Shown here one piece after another: positions 8,794-17,105 of a DNA stretch of 64,000 bases. Every line of letters begins with the position of its first letter. Within the stretch, counting starts at the first letter, position 1. Made by a program: the position numbers and the translations under genes. The DNA comes from Oscillospiraceae bacterium (GTDB lineage Bacteria > Bacillota > Clostridia > Oscillospirales > Oscillospiraceae). Below the pieces are notes generated by a model. It searched no databases and had not been told where the DNA came from. It saw nothing but the letters and a program-made list of their open reading frames with translations. Where the stretch lies: assembly GCA_015067945.1 (NCBI GenBank), contig SVLM01000003.1:62001-126000 (forward strand). Reading direction: 5' to 3'.

Positions 8794-10180
8794 ATGTACC
8801 TCCCTTGGCACGCCTGTGTGCCAAGCTATGTTTGTATTCTTTGGTAAGGCGGGCAAGCTCCGGGCTCAGCACCGCCAGAACAATCAAATTCGGAATGGCC
8901 ATCAGGCCGTTAACGGTTTCCGAAAGGAGCCACACCGTGCCGGTTTTCAGCACCGCTCCCATGATAACCGCAAGGGATTGCAGAATCACAAAGCGTTTCC
9001 ACACATGATCACCGAACAGATACTGGGCACAGCGAACACCGTAAAGGCCCCAGCCCAGAACCGTGGCAATGGCAAAGCAGCACAGTGCCAACGCAATGAC
9101 CAGACTAACCCAATCCCCACAGACATTGGAAAATGCCTGAGCCGACAGGGTGATGCCCATATCCTGCCCATATGGGATCGGAATTCCGCTGACCAAAATG
9201 ACCAGTGCAGTCACTGTGCAGATCACAATGGTATCGAGAAATACCTCCACAATGCCCATCATGCCCTGCTCTGCAGGGTGATTGACCTTGGCTGAGGCAT
9301 GAGCAATGGATGCCGTACCCATACCGGCTTCATTGGTAAATACGCCCCGGGACACACCGATACGAAGAACGGAAAAAACAGAACCGATGGCACCGCCGGT
9401 GGCAGCCTGAGGTGTAAATGCCCCTTGAAAAATGGCGGTGAATGCATCTCCCAAATACCGAAATCTGACAACGATCACAAAGAGCCCCAGCAGGAGATAG
9501 GCCAAAGAAGCAAATGGCACCAGTCGTTCTGCCACGGCACCGATGCGTTTCATGCCGCCCAGCAGCATAACCCCGATCAGCACTGCCAGAGCAATACCCA
9601 TAAGCAAATTGCCGAAATCGGTTTGCTCACCGCCAAAGGCAATGATCGTCTGATTGATACCGCCTACCACTGCATTGATCTGCGTGGCATTTCCTACGCC
9701 AAAGGCTGCCACAACGCCAAAAAAGCTGTAGCAGGCCGCCAGCCAATGCCACCGTTTTCCCATGGCATTGCGAATCATGTACATAGGGCCGCCGACCATT
9801 TCTCCCTTGCTGTCGCGGACGCGGCAGTAGACGGCCAGAGTCGCCTCTGCATACTTGGTAGCCATGCCGATGAAGCCGCAGATCCACATCCAGAAGATCG
9901 CTCCCGGACCACCGATGGCAATCGCTCCGGCAACACCGGCCAGGTTTCCGGTTCCCACCGTCGCTGCCAAAGCCGTGCACAACGCCTGGAAGGACGAAAC
10001 CGTTCCCTGCTCCTGCTTACCGCCGTGCAACCGTGCAAAAAACAGCATCATCGATCGCGGCAGCAGCCGCAGTTGTACAAATCCCGTCCGCAGTGTTAGG
10101 TACAGTCCAACACCGAGAATCAGTATCAGCGCCGGGATTCCCCAGACAAAGGAATTGATCAGCTCCAGAATTTTGGTCAT
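8705..10180 (-). CDS. AGCS-family alanine/glycine:cation symporter
   Basis: Sodium-coupled amino acid importer of 491 residues with about ten hydrophobic helices. It carries the family signature GTGNLAGVAGAIAIGGPGAIFWMW and the conserved NEAGMGTASIAHA. AGGAGGGCATT precedes the ATG. The transporter core ends near LTKEYKHSL; the final 30 or so residues come from reading through the start region of the next gene in another frame and look unlike the family. That points to loss of an ancestral stop codon. Co-orientation with the aminotransferase suggests uptake and transamination of alanine, which is inference. Confidence 0.92.
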   Translation of the reverse strand: MTKILELINSFVWGIPALILILGVGLYLTLRTGFVQLRLLPRSMMLFFARLHGGKQEQGTVSSFQALCTALAATVGTGNLAGVAGAIAIGGPGAIFWMWICGFIGMATKYAEATLAVYCRVRDSKGEMVGGPMYMIRNAMGKRWHWLAACYSFFGVVAAFGVGNATQINAVVGGINQTIIAFGGEQTDFGNLLMGIALAVLIGVMLLGGMKRIGAVAERLVPFASLAYLLLGLFVIVVRFRYLGDAFTAIFQGAFTPQAATGGAIGSVFSVLRIGVSRGVFTNEAGMGTASIAHASAKVNHPAEQGMMGIVEVFLDTIVICTVTALVILVSGIPIPYGQDMGITLSAQAFSNVCGDWVSLVIALALCCFAIATVLGWGLYGVRCAQYLFGDHVWKRFVILQSLAVIMGAVLKTGTVWLLSETVNGLMAIPNLIVLAVLSPELARLTKEYKHSLAHRRAKGGTYEDFYQCKPLRTVSHAEVPSAGCPGPKGG

Positions 10181-10243
10181 AATGCCCTCCTAGGATATCA
10201 CTTTTTTGGCTGTTTTGCAAGATATATTATGATAAAATCCGCA

Positions 10244-10278
10244 AAAAAGCAGCTTCTTCCGTAGAAGAAACTGCTTTT
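10244..10278 (-). terminator. Terminator downstream of the ArsC-like gene
   Basis: Minus-strand hairpin with A-rich upstream arm AAAAGCAG, a TACG-containing loop, and CTGCTTTTTT on the distal side. It separates the truA group from the symporter. Confidence 0.8.
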
Positions 10279-10281
10279 GTG

Positions 10282-10623
10282 TTATTCCCAGCTGCTCCAG
10301 ACCTCCGGGCAGTAGCCCACGGTGGCCTGTTTTCCGTTGCGTACAATGGGTGTTTTCATGATTTCGGGGTAGTCAAAGACCTTGTCTTCCTTGGCTCTGA
10401 CATCGTCCGTATACTTAAGCTGCGTGACAATATCGGATTTATTTTCCCAATCGATGAGGTTGTCGATTCCTCCAACCGCCCTTAAAACGCTGTCAAACTC
10501 CTTGCCGGAAAGTCCAAACCGAATCAAATCGACAGACTGGAATTTGACCCGCCGTTCTTTAAACCAACGCTCCGCCTTTTTCGTGTCGAAGCATTTGGAT
10601 TTACCAAATATCTGTATGTTCAA
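10282..10623 (-). CDS. ArsC/Spx-family thioredoxin-fold protein
   Basis: Protein of 113 residues related to arsenate reductase-like and Spx proteins. A single N-terminal cysteine sits in GKSKCFDTKKAERWFKER, where ArsC-family enzymes have their active-site Cys. MKTPIVRNGK near residue 92 matches the cis-proline region (tPivr) of the fold. The start is inferred to be TTG at 10623: GGAGGT precedes it by 6 nt and it overlaps the truA stop as TTGA. There is no arsenic-resistance context, so a redox-regulatory role is equally possible. Confidence 0.75.
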   Translation of the reverse strand: MNIQIFGKSKCFDTKKAERWFKERRVKFQSVDLIRFGLSGKEFDSVLRAVGGIDNLIDWENKSDIVTQLKYTDDVRAKEDKVFDYPEIMKTPIVRNGKQATVGYCPEVWSSWE

Positions 10624-11354
10624 TAGGTTACCTCCATCAGGCACAGACCCTGGGCAGGAACCAGATAGCCTGCCTCCTCCCGCTTTGCTCCGAACAAACC
10701 GGGAATACTGTCCGGCTCTCTTTGTCCCATCCCCACTTCAAGCAAAGTGCCCACCATAATCCGCACCATATTGTAAAGGAAGCCGTTACCGGTAACGGTA
10801 AAGATCAGCTCCTCTCCTGCTCTGTGAATCTGGAAGGAATCAATACGCCGCAGGGTAGACTTTTTCATTTTCTTATTGGCACAGAATGCTGAAAAATCAT
10901 GCTCACCTAAAAAATGCTCCGCAGCCTTTTCCATGGACTCCAGGTCCAGTTTTTCCGGCAGGCAGTAGACAAACCTTCGGTCAAAAACCACCGGTTTGTC
11001 CGAATTCCACACCCGGTAGCGGTAGGTTTTGGTCTTGCAGTTTAATCTTGCATGGAATCGCTCCGATGCCTCCTGACAAGAGTGTATGCCGATATCCTCC
11101 GGCAAATACCGCTTCAGCTCCGTCAGAATCTGTCGGCAAGGCATTTCACTTTCGCAATGAAAATTCGCAATCTGATGCAGTGCGTGGGCCCCGGCATCGG
11201 TTCTTCCGCTGCCGGAAATTTCGATCTGCTCCCCTAAAATCCGGGAAAGCGTCTGCTCCAGCTTGCCCTGTATGGTATTGTCCTGACCTTGCAGTCGCTG
11301 CCAGCCCCGGTATCGGGTGCCGTCGTAGCAGATATCAAGCCGCAGATTCCGCAT
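10620..11354 (-). CDS. truA: tRNA pseudouridine synthase A
   Basis: TruA converts U38-U40 in the anticodon arm of many tRNAs to pseudouridine. The protein is 244 residues with the catalytic aspartate in GRTDAGAHA, N-terminal LDICYDGTRYRGWQ, the DFSAF element, and C-terminal GFLYNMVRIMVGTLLEVG. The start at 11354 follows GGAGGGCT. It overlaps the 42-residue upstream ORF by 20 nt and the ArsC-like gene by 4 nt, so three genes are probably co-translated. Confidence 0.95.
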   Translation of the reverse strand: MRNLRLDICYDGTRYRGWQRLQGQDNTIQGKLEQTLSRILGEQIEISGSGRTDAGAHALHQIANFHCESEMPCRQILTELKRYLPEDIGIHSCQEASERFHARLNCKTKTYRYRVWNSDKPVVFDRRFVYCLPEKLDLESMEKAAEHFLGEHDFSAFCANKKMKKSTLRRIDSFQIHRAGEELIFTVTGNGFLYNMVRIMVGTLLEVGMGQREPDSIPGLFGAKREEAGYLVPAQGLCLMEVTY

Positions 11355-11463
11355 AGCCCTCCAGCCCCTCTCGTGCTTCCCGTTCGTTGTCTGCAGAGAA
11401 CAGGAAATTACCTTTGTGGTCATATACTTGAACGTGTCCGTGGACGTTACGAATAGAATACAT
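11335..11463 (-). CDS. Small conserved-type protein overlapping the truA start
   Basis: A 42-codon ORF in a different frame from truA: MYSIRNVHGHVQVYDHKGNF, then LFSADNEREAREGLEG and a short tail. AAAGGAG stands 7-8 nt before its ATG at 11463. The pattern (beta-strand peptide with VQVYD/LFSAD, then an acidic helix) resembles short hypothetical proteins I associate with Clostridia; that resemblance is from memory and unverified. Its last 20 nt contain the truA ribosome site and start codon, so translation of this ORF may open truA. Function unknown. Confidence 0.6.
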   Translation of the reverse strand: MYSIRNVHGHVQVYDHKGNFLFSADNEREAREGLEGYAESAA

Positions 11464-11526
11464 ATCAGTCACTCCTTTTGTTTTTCTGACTGTATTCTAA
11501 AACACTTTTTGTCCAATAAAGCGGAC

Positions 11527-12450
11527 TTATTCGCCCGTTACTTTTTCCAGCCATTGGGTCACATCTGCCCAAATCTCCCGGCGATTCAGTTCATTGATAA
11601 TCTCATGCCGACACAAGGGATATATCCGCATATCCACCTGCTCCATGCCAGCATTGCGGAATGCCTGAGCCGCTTTCCGCACACCCTTACCGTAACCGCC
11701 TACCGGATCGTCGCCACCGGCAATAAAGAACACCGGAGTCTGCCGGTTCATCATGGCCAGTGTGCTCTGCTTTTGAATGTGCAGCATTCCGCCAAACATA
11801 TCCCGAAGCAGTCCTGCAGAAGCGGTAAATCCGCAAAGCGGGTCTGCCACATAGGCATCTACACAGCGATGATCCCGGTTGAGCCAATCGAAGGCGGTTC
11901 TTACGCGTTCGACACGGTTGTTATAGCCGCTGAAGGCCAGTGCTTGCAGCTTTTCGTCAGGGATTCTCTCGCCCTTCTTCCGGCAGACGGCTTCTGCCAT
12001 CAGCTTGCCGGCCTGCAATACCGCAGTGCTCATCCAACCGGTGCCGCAGATCACCACTCCGGCCAAATCATCCTCGGGATACTTGGCAAGCCATGTACGG
12101 GTCATGAACGAGCCCATGGAATGTCCAAACATGACATAAGGAACATCCGGATATTCGGCCTTGACCAGCTCCATCAGCTTGTGGCTGTCAGCCACCGCAG
12201 CAAACCAGCCACCGGCAAAATAGCCCTGAGTCGTTTCTCTGCTGATAGACTTGCCGTGACCCATATGGTCCTCCGCTACCACCAGATAGCCCTGATCGTT
12301 CAGGTAATTGGCAAAATCCTCGTACCGCTGGGCATACTCAGCAATACCGTGGAGAATCTGCACCACCGCCTTGGGTGTACCTTCCGGAGCCCAGCGGATA
12401 TAGTGGATCTTTCCCTCGCCGCAGGAATTGTAATAATGATCCGTACGCAT
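11527..12450 (-). CDS. Alpha/beta hydrolase, monoacylglycerol lipase/lysophospholipase type
   Basis: Cytoplasmic serine hydrolase of 307 residues. The oxyanion-hole region is VVQILHGIAEYAQRYEDFA, the GHGKS turn follows DHMGHG, and the nucleophile elbow is GHSMGS. The acid is likely in GGDDPVGGYGKGV and the histidine in CRHEIINE near the C-terminus. All three catalytic positions are present. It starts 4 nt after the copA stop, so the two are cotranscribed. Lipid esters are the likely substrates by family. Confidence 0.87.
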   Translation of the reverse strand: MRTDHYYNSCGEGKIHYIRWAPEGTPKAVVQILHGIAEYAQRYEDFANYLNDQGYLVVAEDHMGHGKSISRETTQGYFAGGWFAAVADSHKLMELVKAEYPDVPYVMFGHSMGSFMTRTWLAKYPEDDLAGVVICGTGWMSTAVLQAGKLMAEAVCRKKGERIPDEKLQALAFSGYNNRVERVRTAFDWLNRDHRCVDAYVADPLCGFTASAGLLRDMFGGMLHIQKQSTLAMMNRQTPVFFIAGGDDPVGGYGKGVRKAAQAFRNAGMEQVDMRIYPLCRHEIINELNRREIWADVTQWLEKVTGE

Positions 12451-12454
12451 ACTG

Positions 12455-12652
12455 TTACCCCACTACTTCATAACCGGCATCGGTAATGGCCTTCTTCAGG
12501 GCATCCACAGATGCATCACCGGTAACGGTAACATTTTTTGCCTGCAGGTCCACCACCGCATCCACAGTGCCGGGGACTGCCTTGCAGACCTTCTCCACCA
12601 TTGCCTTACAATGGGGACACATCATACCTTCCACATGAATCACAGTGTCCAT
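12455..12652 (-). other. Possible internal start giving a free CopZ-like copper chaperone
   Basis: Inside copA, AAGGAGGAGATCAAA immediately precedes an in-frame ATG at 12652. Initiation there would give a 65-residue HMA protein, MDTVIHVEGMMCPHCKAMVE and onward, matching the size of free CopZ chaperones. The arrangement looks like former copA-copZ genes joined by loss of the stop codon while the copZ ribosome site was kept. Dual translation is inference. Confidence 0.5.
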
Positions 12653-14899
12653 TTTGATCTCCTCCTTACTCGTTTTTTTCATACATGGTTGCACTGGGGC
12701 GGAATAACGCCGCAGCCGCAGTGCATTACTCACCACAAATACAGAGCTGACGCTCATCGCCGCCGCTCCGATCATAGGACTCAACAGACCCGAGACGGCA
12801 ATAGGAATACCAAGACAATTATAGAAAAATGCCCAGAATAAATTTTGCCGGATGATACGAATAGTTGCTTTGCTCAAGCCGACTGCATTGCTCACGCCGG
12901 TCAACGAACCGGACATCAATACCACATCCGCAGATTCCATGGCGATATCTGTGCCTGCACCGATGGCAATGCCCACATCAGCGGTAACCAAGGCCGGGGC
13001 ATCGTTGATGCCGTCGCCAACCATGACCACCTTGCGGCCCTGAGCTTGCAGCTTCTTCACTGCATTTAATTTATCGCCGGGCAGCACATCGGCAATAACC
13101 TCGCTGATACCTGCCGCGGTAGCAATTGCCCTGGCTGTGTCTTCATTGTCGCCGGTGAGCATAACCACCTGCAGCTTTTTCTTCTGCAGTGCCAGCACCG
13201 CAGCCCTGGAATCCGGCTTCAGTATATCCGCAGCAGCAATCGCACCCAGATACCGCCCCGTCTCATCCGCAAAGTACAGCGGTGTTTTGCCTTGATTTTT
13301 GAAGGTATCATACGCAGGAACGGCAATGCCCCGGTCATCCATCAATCGTCGGTTTCCGCCAAAATAACGCTTGCCGCCAATCACGCCGGTGACACCCTGA
13401 CCGGGCAATGTTTCAAACGCCGCAACTGCGGGCAGCTCCCGGTCTCCGGCTTCTGCCAGAATCGCCCGGGCAAACAGATGCTCGGAAGGTTTTTCCAGTG
13501 CCGCGGCCAGTGTCAGCAGCTCATTCTTATCCGCATCTGTGGGCAAGATATCCGTAACAGAGGGTTTGCCCGCTGTCAGTGTTCCGGTTTTATCCAGCAC
13601 CACCGTATCCACATCATGCAGGTGCTCCAAAGCAGCACCGTTCTTAAACAATACGCCCAGCTTCGCCCCCCGTCCCGTGCCAACCATAATGGCAACGGGC
13701 GTTGCCAAACCCAGGGCACAGGGGCAAGAAATTACCAATACGGAAATCGCTGCCGTCAAAGCATATTCCAAGGAATGTCCTGCAATGAGCCAACCAGCAA
13801 ACGTAAGTGCCGCTATACCCATGACCACCGGCACAAAGATACCGGCAATTTTATCCGCCAATCGGGCAATGGGAGCTTTGGAGCCGCCGGCCTCCTCCAC
13901 CATGCGGATTACCTGCTGCAAGGTAGTATCCTCGCCTACCTGCTCCGCACGGAAGCAGAGGTAACCCTCTGTATTGATGGTGGCGGCAGCAACGCTGTCG
14001 CCGGGACCTTTCTCCACCGGGACACTCTCACCGGTCAGGGCACTCTGATCCACCGCAGCTCTGCCTTCCAAGACTGTGCCGTCCACGGGAATCCGTCCGC
14101 CGGAGCGGACAATGACCGTATCCCCCACCCGCACCTGATCGGCAGGAATTGTCACTTCCTTGCCGTTACGAAGTACGGTTGCAGTTTTTGGACGAAGGTC
14201 CATCAGGCTGCGAATCGCATCCCCGGTTTTGCCCTTGGCTCTGGTTTCCAGGAATTTCCCCAGGGTAATCAGCGTAAGAATCATTGCAGACGATTCAAAA
14301 TACAGATTCTCCCGGTAACGGTTAACAGTCTCCCAATCACCATGACCCATGGCCGCAGACATTACAAACAATGCCGCCACACCGTAGACCAGTGCGGCAC
14401 CGGAACCCACCGCGATCAGCGAATCCATATTGGGGCTGCGATGCCACAGAGATTTCAGTCCCTTGGTAAAATATACCCGGTTCAGAATCACTGCGGGTAA
14501 AGTCAGCAAGAACTGCAATAGTGCGGCAGTCAGTGCGTTTTCCGGTCCATGGTACCATCCCGGAACCGGCAGACCCACCATATGACCCATGGTAAAATAC
14601 ATGAGGATCACCAGAAAAATCGACGAGCCGATGATCCGGATCTTCATTTGTTTTTCCGCAGCATCCTGTTGGGTGTCGGCAGCTTTTGGCACATTCTGCT
14701 CATCTTTCAAAGCCGCACCGTAGCCGGCGTCCGTCACAGCCTTGATAATTGCATTGACAGCCTCCTGCGGCCCGTCCACGACCATCGTTCCGGCCAGCAG
14801 ATTTACATCTGCTTTTTCTACACCGGCAACCTGCCGCGTCACCTTCTCCACACGGGCGGAGCAGGCTGCACAGGTCATGCCGGTTACAGTAAATTTCAT
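12455..14899 (-). CDS. copA: Copper-exporting P1B-type ATPase with N- and C-terminal HMA domains
   Basis: Cu(I) efflux pump of about 814 residues. In order: an N-terminal heavy-metal domain with MTCAACS (about 10-16), transmembrane helices, the actuator motif TGES, the CPC metal site in ISCPCALGLATP, phosphorylation site DKTGTLT, a nucleotide-binding HP-type region near EHLFARA, and GDGINDAPAL. The pump core ends near LRLRRYSAP. A KKTSKEEIK linker then leads to a second HMA domain with GMMCPHC. The start is uncertain: ATG 14899 or the TTG two codons upstream; neither has a strong ribosome site. The following gene is a hydrolase; no copper repressor is nearby. Confidence 0.94.
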   Translation of the reverse strand: MKFTVTGMTCAACSARVEKVTRQVAGVEKADVNLLAGTMVVDGPQEAVNAIIKAVTDAGYGAALKDEQNVPKAADTQQDAAEKQMKIRIIGSSIFLVILMYFTMGHMVGLPVPGWYHGPENALTAALLQFLLTLPAVILNRVYFTKGLKSLWHRSPNMDSLIAVGSGAALVYGVAALFVMSAAMGHGDWETVNRYRENLYFESSAMILTLITLGKFLETRAKGKTGDAIRSLMDLRPKTATVLRNGKEVTIPADQVRVGDTVIVRSGGRIPVDGTVLEGRAAVDQSALTGESVPVEKGPGDSVAAATINTEGYLCFRAEQVGEDTTLQQVIRMVEEAGGSKAPIARLADKIAGIFVPVVMGIAALTFAGWLIAGHSLEYALTAAISVLVISCPCALGLATPVAIMVGTGRGAKLGVLFKNGAALEHLHDVDTVVLDKTGTLTAGKPSVTDILPTDADKNELLTLAAALEKPSEHLFARAILAEAGDRELPAVAAFETLPGQGVTGVIGGKRYFGGNRRLMDDRGIAVPAYDTFKNQGKTPLYFADETGRYLGAIAAADILKPDSRAAVLALQKKKLQVVMLTGDNEDTARAIATAAGISEVIADVLPGDKLNAVKKLQAQGRKVVMVGDGINDAPALVTADVGIAIGAGTDIAMESADVVLMSGSLTGVSNAVGLSKATIRIIRQNLFWAFFYNCLGIPIAVSGLLSPMIGAAAMSVSSVFVVSNALRLRRYSAPVQPCMKKTSKEEIKMDTVIHVEGMMCPHCKAMVEKVCKAVPGTVDAVVDLQAKNVTVTGDASVDALKKAITDAGYEVVG

Positions 14900-14976
14900 C
14901 TTCAAAAAGCATCATCCCCTCTGGGTTTATTATCCATCATTTCCCGGGAAAATGCAATGGCAAATTCTGTCCATTC

Positions 14977-15005
14977 TTGACAGTTTTGCAAGTTTATGAT
15001 ATTAT
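14977..15005 (+). promoter_or_regulatory. Sigma-A promoter of degV
   Basis: Consensus TTGACA, 17-nt spacer, TATTAT. It ends about 40 nt before the degV start. Confidence 0.8.
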
Positions 15006-15047
15006 TCTCGCGTATATTACCATATTTTTCCCATAAGGAGAACGGTT

Positions 15048-15890
15048 ATGAACATTAAAATTACTGCTGACAGTACCTGCGATCTGTCCCCTGCACAGCT
15101 GGCAGAACTGGATATTACCTTGGCACGGCTGACCATCATCAAGGACGGCGAGCCTTATCTGGATGGCGAGACCATCGTGCCTGCTGACATTTTTGCCCAT
15201 GTGGCAGCCGGTGGCGATCTGTGCTCCACCACTGCTATCAATGTGGGCGAGTACGACGATCTGTTCGCAAAATACGCAAGCGATTATGATGGCATTGTCC
15301 ACATCAGCCTGGGCTCCGGCTTCTCTTCTTCCTATCAGAACGCGTGCCTGGCTGCTGAGGAGTATCCCAACGTCCGCGTCATCGACTCCATGAACCTTTC
15401 CACCGGCCAGGGCCACATTGTACTGGAAGCCTGCCGGCTGGCAAATGAATGCAATGACCTGGATGAGATTGCAGAGAAGCTCAATGACTTTGCTTCCCGG
15501 GTTGAGGCCAGCTTTGTGCTGGATCAGCTGAAGTACATGGCCAAGGGTGGCCGTTGCTCCAGCGTTGCCGCACTGGGAGCCAACCTGCTGGGTCTGAAGC
15601 CCTGCATCGAAGTTAAGAACGGTAAGATGGGCGTTGTGAAGAAGTACCGCGGTACCTATTCCAAGTGCCTGGCTGCCTACGTCAAGGACCGCCTGGCTGG
15701 CCGTGAAGATATCATCCGCAACGAGCTGTTTTTGACTTACACTCCGGTGGATGCAGATTGCCTGACCGCAGTCAAGGCCGCCATCGACGAGCACGGCCAC
15801 TTTGAAAAGGTCTACGAGACCACCGCTGGCTGCACAGTTTCCTGCCACTGCGGCCCCGGCACACTGGGTGTGCTGTTTGTGAGAAAGTAA
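15048..15890 (+). CDS. DegV-family fatty-acid-binding protein (FakB-like)
   Basis: DegV/FakB proteins bind a fatty acid and present it to the kinase FakA for phosphorylation. The 280 residues fit the family. ITADSTCDLSPAQLAE contains the N-terminal serine/threonine lipid-head contacts, GSGFSSSYQNA is the second conserved loop, and QLKYMAKGGRCSS is the family motif. AAGGAG lies upstream. It is monocistronic, with its own promoter and hairpin. Codon use looks strongly optimised compared with neighbours, suggesting high expression. The kinase gene is not in the window. Confidence 0.9.
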   Translation: MNIKITADSTCDLSPAQLAELDITLARLTIIKDGEPYLDGETIVPADIFAHVAAGGDLCSTTAINVGEYDDLFAKYASDYDGIVHISLGSGFSSSYQNACLAAEEYPNVRVIDSMNLSTGQGHIVLEACRLANECNDLDEIAEKLNDFASRVEASFVLDQLKYMAKGGRCSSVAALGANLLGLKPCIEVKNGKMGVVKKYRGTYSKCLAAYVKDRLAGREDIIRNELFLTYTPVDADCLTAVKAAIDEHGHFEKVYETTAGCTVSCHCGPGTLGVLFVRK

Positions 15891-15895
15891 ATACC

Positions 15896-15926
15896 AAGAG
15901 GGTGCGTTCATTAAACGCACCCTCTT
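15896..15926 (+). terminator. Hairpin after degV
   Basis: Perfect 13-bp stem (15896-15908 with 15914-15926) and a 5-nt loop. The T-tract afterwards is weak, so it may act as a transcript-end stabiliser as much as a terminator. Confidence 0.65.
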
Positions 15927-15935
15927 ACTGTTTCA

Positions 15936-15964
15936 TTGACAAGACTGCCCCTGAATGTTACAAT
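15936..15964 (+). promoter_or_regulatory. Sigma-A promoter of the Cys-rich/zinc-ribbon gene group
   Basis: TTGACA, 17-nt spacer, TACAAT, placed about 44 nt before the GTG start at 16008. Confidence 0.75.
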
Positions 15965-16007
15965 TATTATAGCAAGATACCACAACATAGAATGTGAGGT
16001 GTAGGTC

Positions 16008-16289
16008 GTGGCCTGCCGTTGGAAAGTATTTGAAAACCCCGAGGATTATGAATATTCCTGCTGGCAGGACAAAGCGGAGGATGTCCCCTCCCCGGCAGAG
16101 ATCTATCACTGCCGCACTACCGGAGCCAAAGAACTCTGTGTTTGCGATTTTGACCCTGAGAAGTGCTTTGTTGCCTGCGGCCCTATTCCCGAGGAGGACT
16201 GCCCTCGGAACGAGAACGGAAGATGCCGCTGTCCCCACCACCGCTGCTGCGGCTGCGATGTCAAATGTGAGGATGTAGCACCGGCCTGA
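16008..16289 (+). CDS. Cysteine-rich small protein, unknown function
   Basis: 93 residues containing 14 cysteines, arranged as C-x-C (LCVCDF), spaced single Cys, and a dense C-terminal run C-R-C-P-H-H-R-C-C-G-C. No signal peptide or membrane helix is visible, so it is probably cytosolic and metal-binding (zinc or an Fe-S type), though no known cluster pattern fits exactly. The start is GTG at 16008 with GAGGTGTAGG upstream; no other start fits the frame as well. It is the first gene in the unit with the two zinc-ribbon membrane proteins that follow 21 nt later. I do not recognise the family. Confidence 0.65.
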   Translation: MACRWKVFENPEDYEYSCWQDKAEDVPSPAEIYHCRTTGAKELCVCDFDPEKCFVACGPIPEEDCPRNENGRCRCPHHRCCGCDVKCEDVAPA

Positions 16290-16310
16290 CAGAAAGTGAG
16301 GTTATGAATT

Positions 16311-17069
16311 ATGATGCGTTGCTGTAAGCATTGCGGTGCATTGCTGGAAGATGATGCAAAGGTCTGCGACTTTTGCGGTGCGGTTTTGGAAGTACCCAAA
16401 TTTGAGCCTGCTCCCGAAAAAGTGGCCGTTGCGGAAGCTCCTGTCCAGGAAGTAACCGAAGCACCCACTAAGAAACCGTTTTCCAAAAAGAAGCTTTTTA
16501 TCATAATCGGTATTGCAATCGGTGTAATCGCTGTAGCTGTGGCAGTACTTCTCCTGTTTTTCAACCCCCATGTTGCCGTAAGCAAGTACGAAGCCGTCCT
16601 CAACGGCGAATTTGACAAGGTGGAATCTCTTGCCCCCCAGGAATGCTGGAACACCGCGGCCAAGCAATCCAAGATGGATACGGACAAATACATAGATACT
16701 CTCACCGAAACTCTGGAGAAAAACCATTTAAAGAAACTCGCACAGGAAAGCATTTTGGGTAAGTTTGTATCCATCAAGCTGCAAGTTCTTAATACAGAAG
16801 AACTGAACGACACCGATATGACCGGTGTCAAAGAAGCTCTTGAGGAAACTTACGGAATTGACCAAAGTCGAATCAAATCTGCCTACAAGCTGTTTCTGAA
16901 AGTTGTTTCCAAGGGCACAAAAGAATCCTCCTCCGTTGCAAGTATGGTTACCGCCATTAAAATCGACTCTGAGTGGTATCTGATCCGTTATACCCGCACC
17001 GGCGAGGATAGCTATCGGGCCAATTTCATAGCAAGCGGTCAGGATTATGAGCTTTATTACTTCTATTGA
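16311..17069 (+). CDS. Zinc-ribbon, single-helix membrane protein (copy 1)
   Basis: 252 residues: an N-terminal zinc ribbon (CCKHCG and CDFCG, four-cysteine site within residues 4-22), a Pro/Glu linker, a membrane helix at about 62-84, then an extracytoplasmic domain of about 165 residues. That domain contains KYEAVLNGEFDKVESLAP and ends with a strand-rich KIDSEWYLIRY segment, a DUF4878/NTF2-like pattern. The N-terminus is predicted inside, the domain outside. It is a tandem paralogue of the next gene. Function is unknown; similar proteins are thought to act in envelope sensing, which is inference. Confidence 0.72.
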   Translation: MMRCCKHCGALLEDDAKVCDFCGAVLEVPKFEPAPEKVAVAEAPVQEVTEAPTKKPFSKKKLFIIIGIAIGVIAVAVAVLLLFFNPHVAVSKYEAVLNGEFDKVESLAPQECWNTAAKQSKMDTDKYIDTLTETLEKNHLKKLAQESILGKFVSIKLQVLNTEELNDTDMTGVKEALEETYGIDQSRIKSAYKLFLKVVSKGTKESSSVASMVTAIKIDSEWYLIRYTRTGEDSYRANFIASGQDYELYYFY

Positions 17070-17105
17070 TTCTGTTATCTATTCGTAGAAAGCGAGGTTT
17101 TGACT

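Noticed and set aside
13292..14500. 402-codon ORF opposite copA
   Set aside because: Antisense to the ATPase core; Arg/His/Cys-rich composition is typical of a shadow frame.
14700..14915. 71-codon ORF overlapping the copA start in another frame
   Set aside because: It overlaps the N-terminal HMA domain, which is clearly coding. The alternative frame has no family features.
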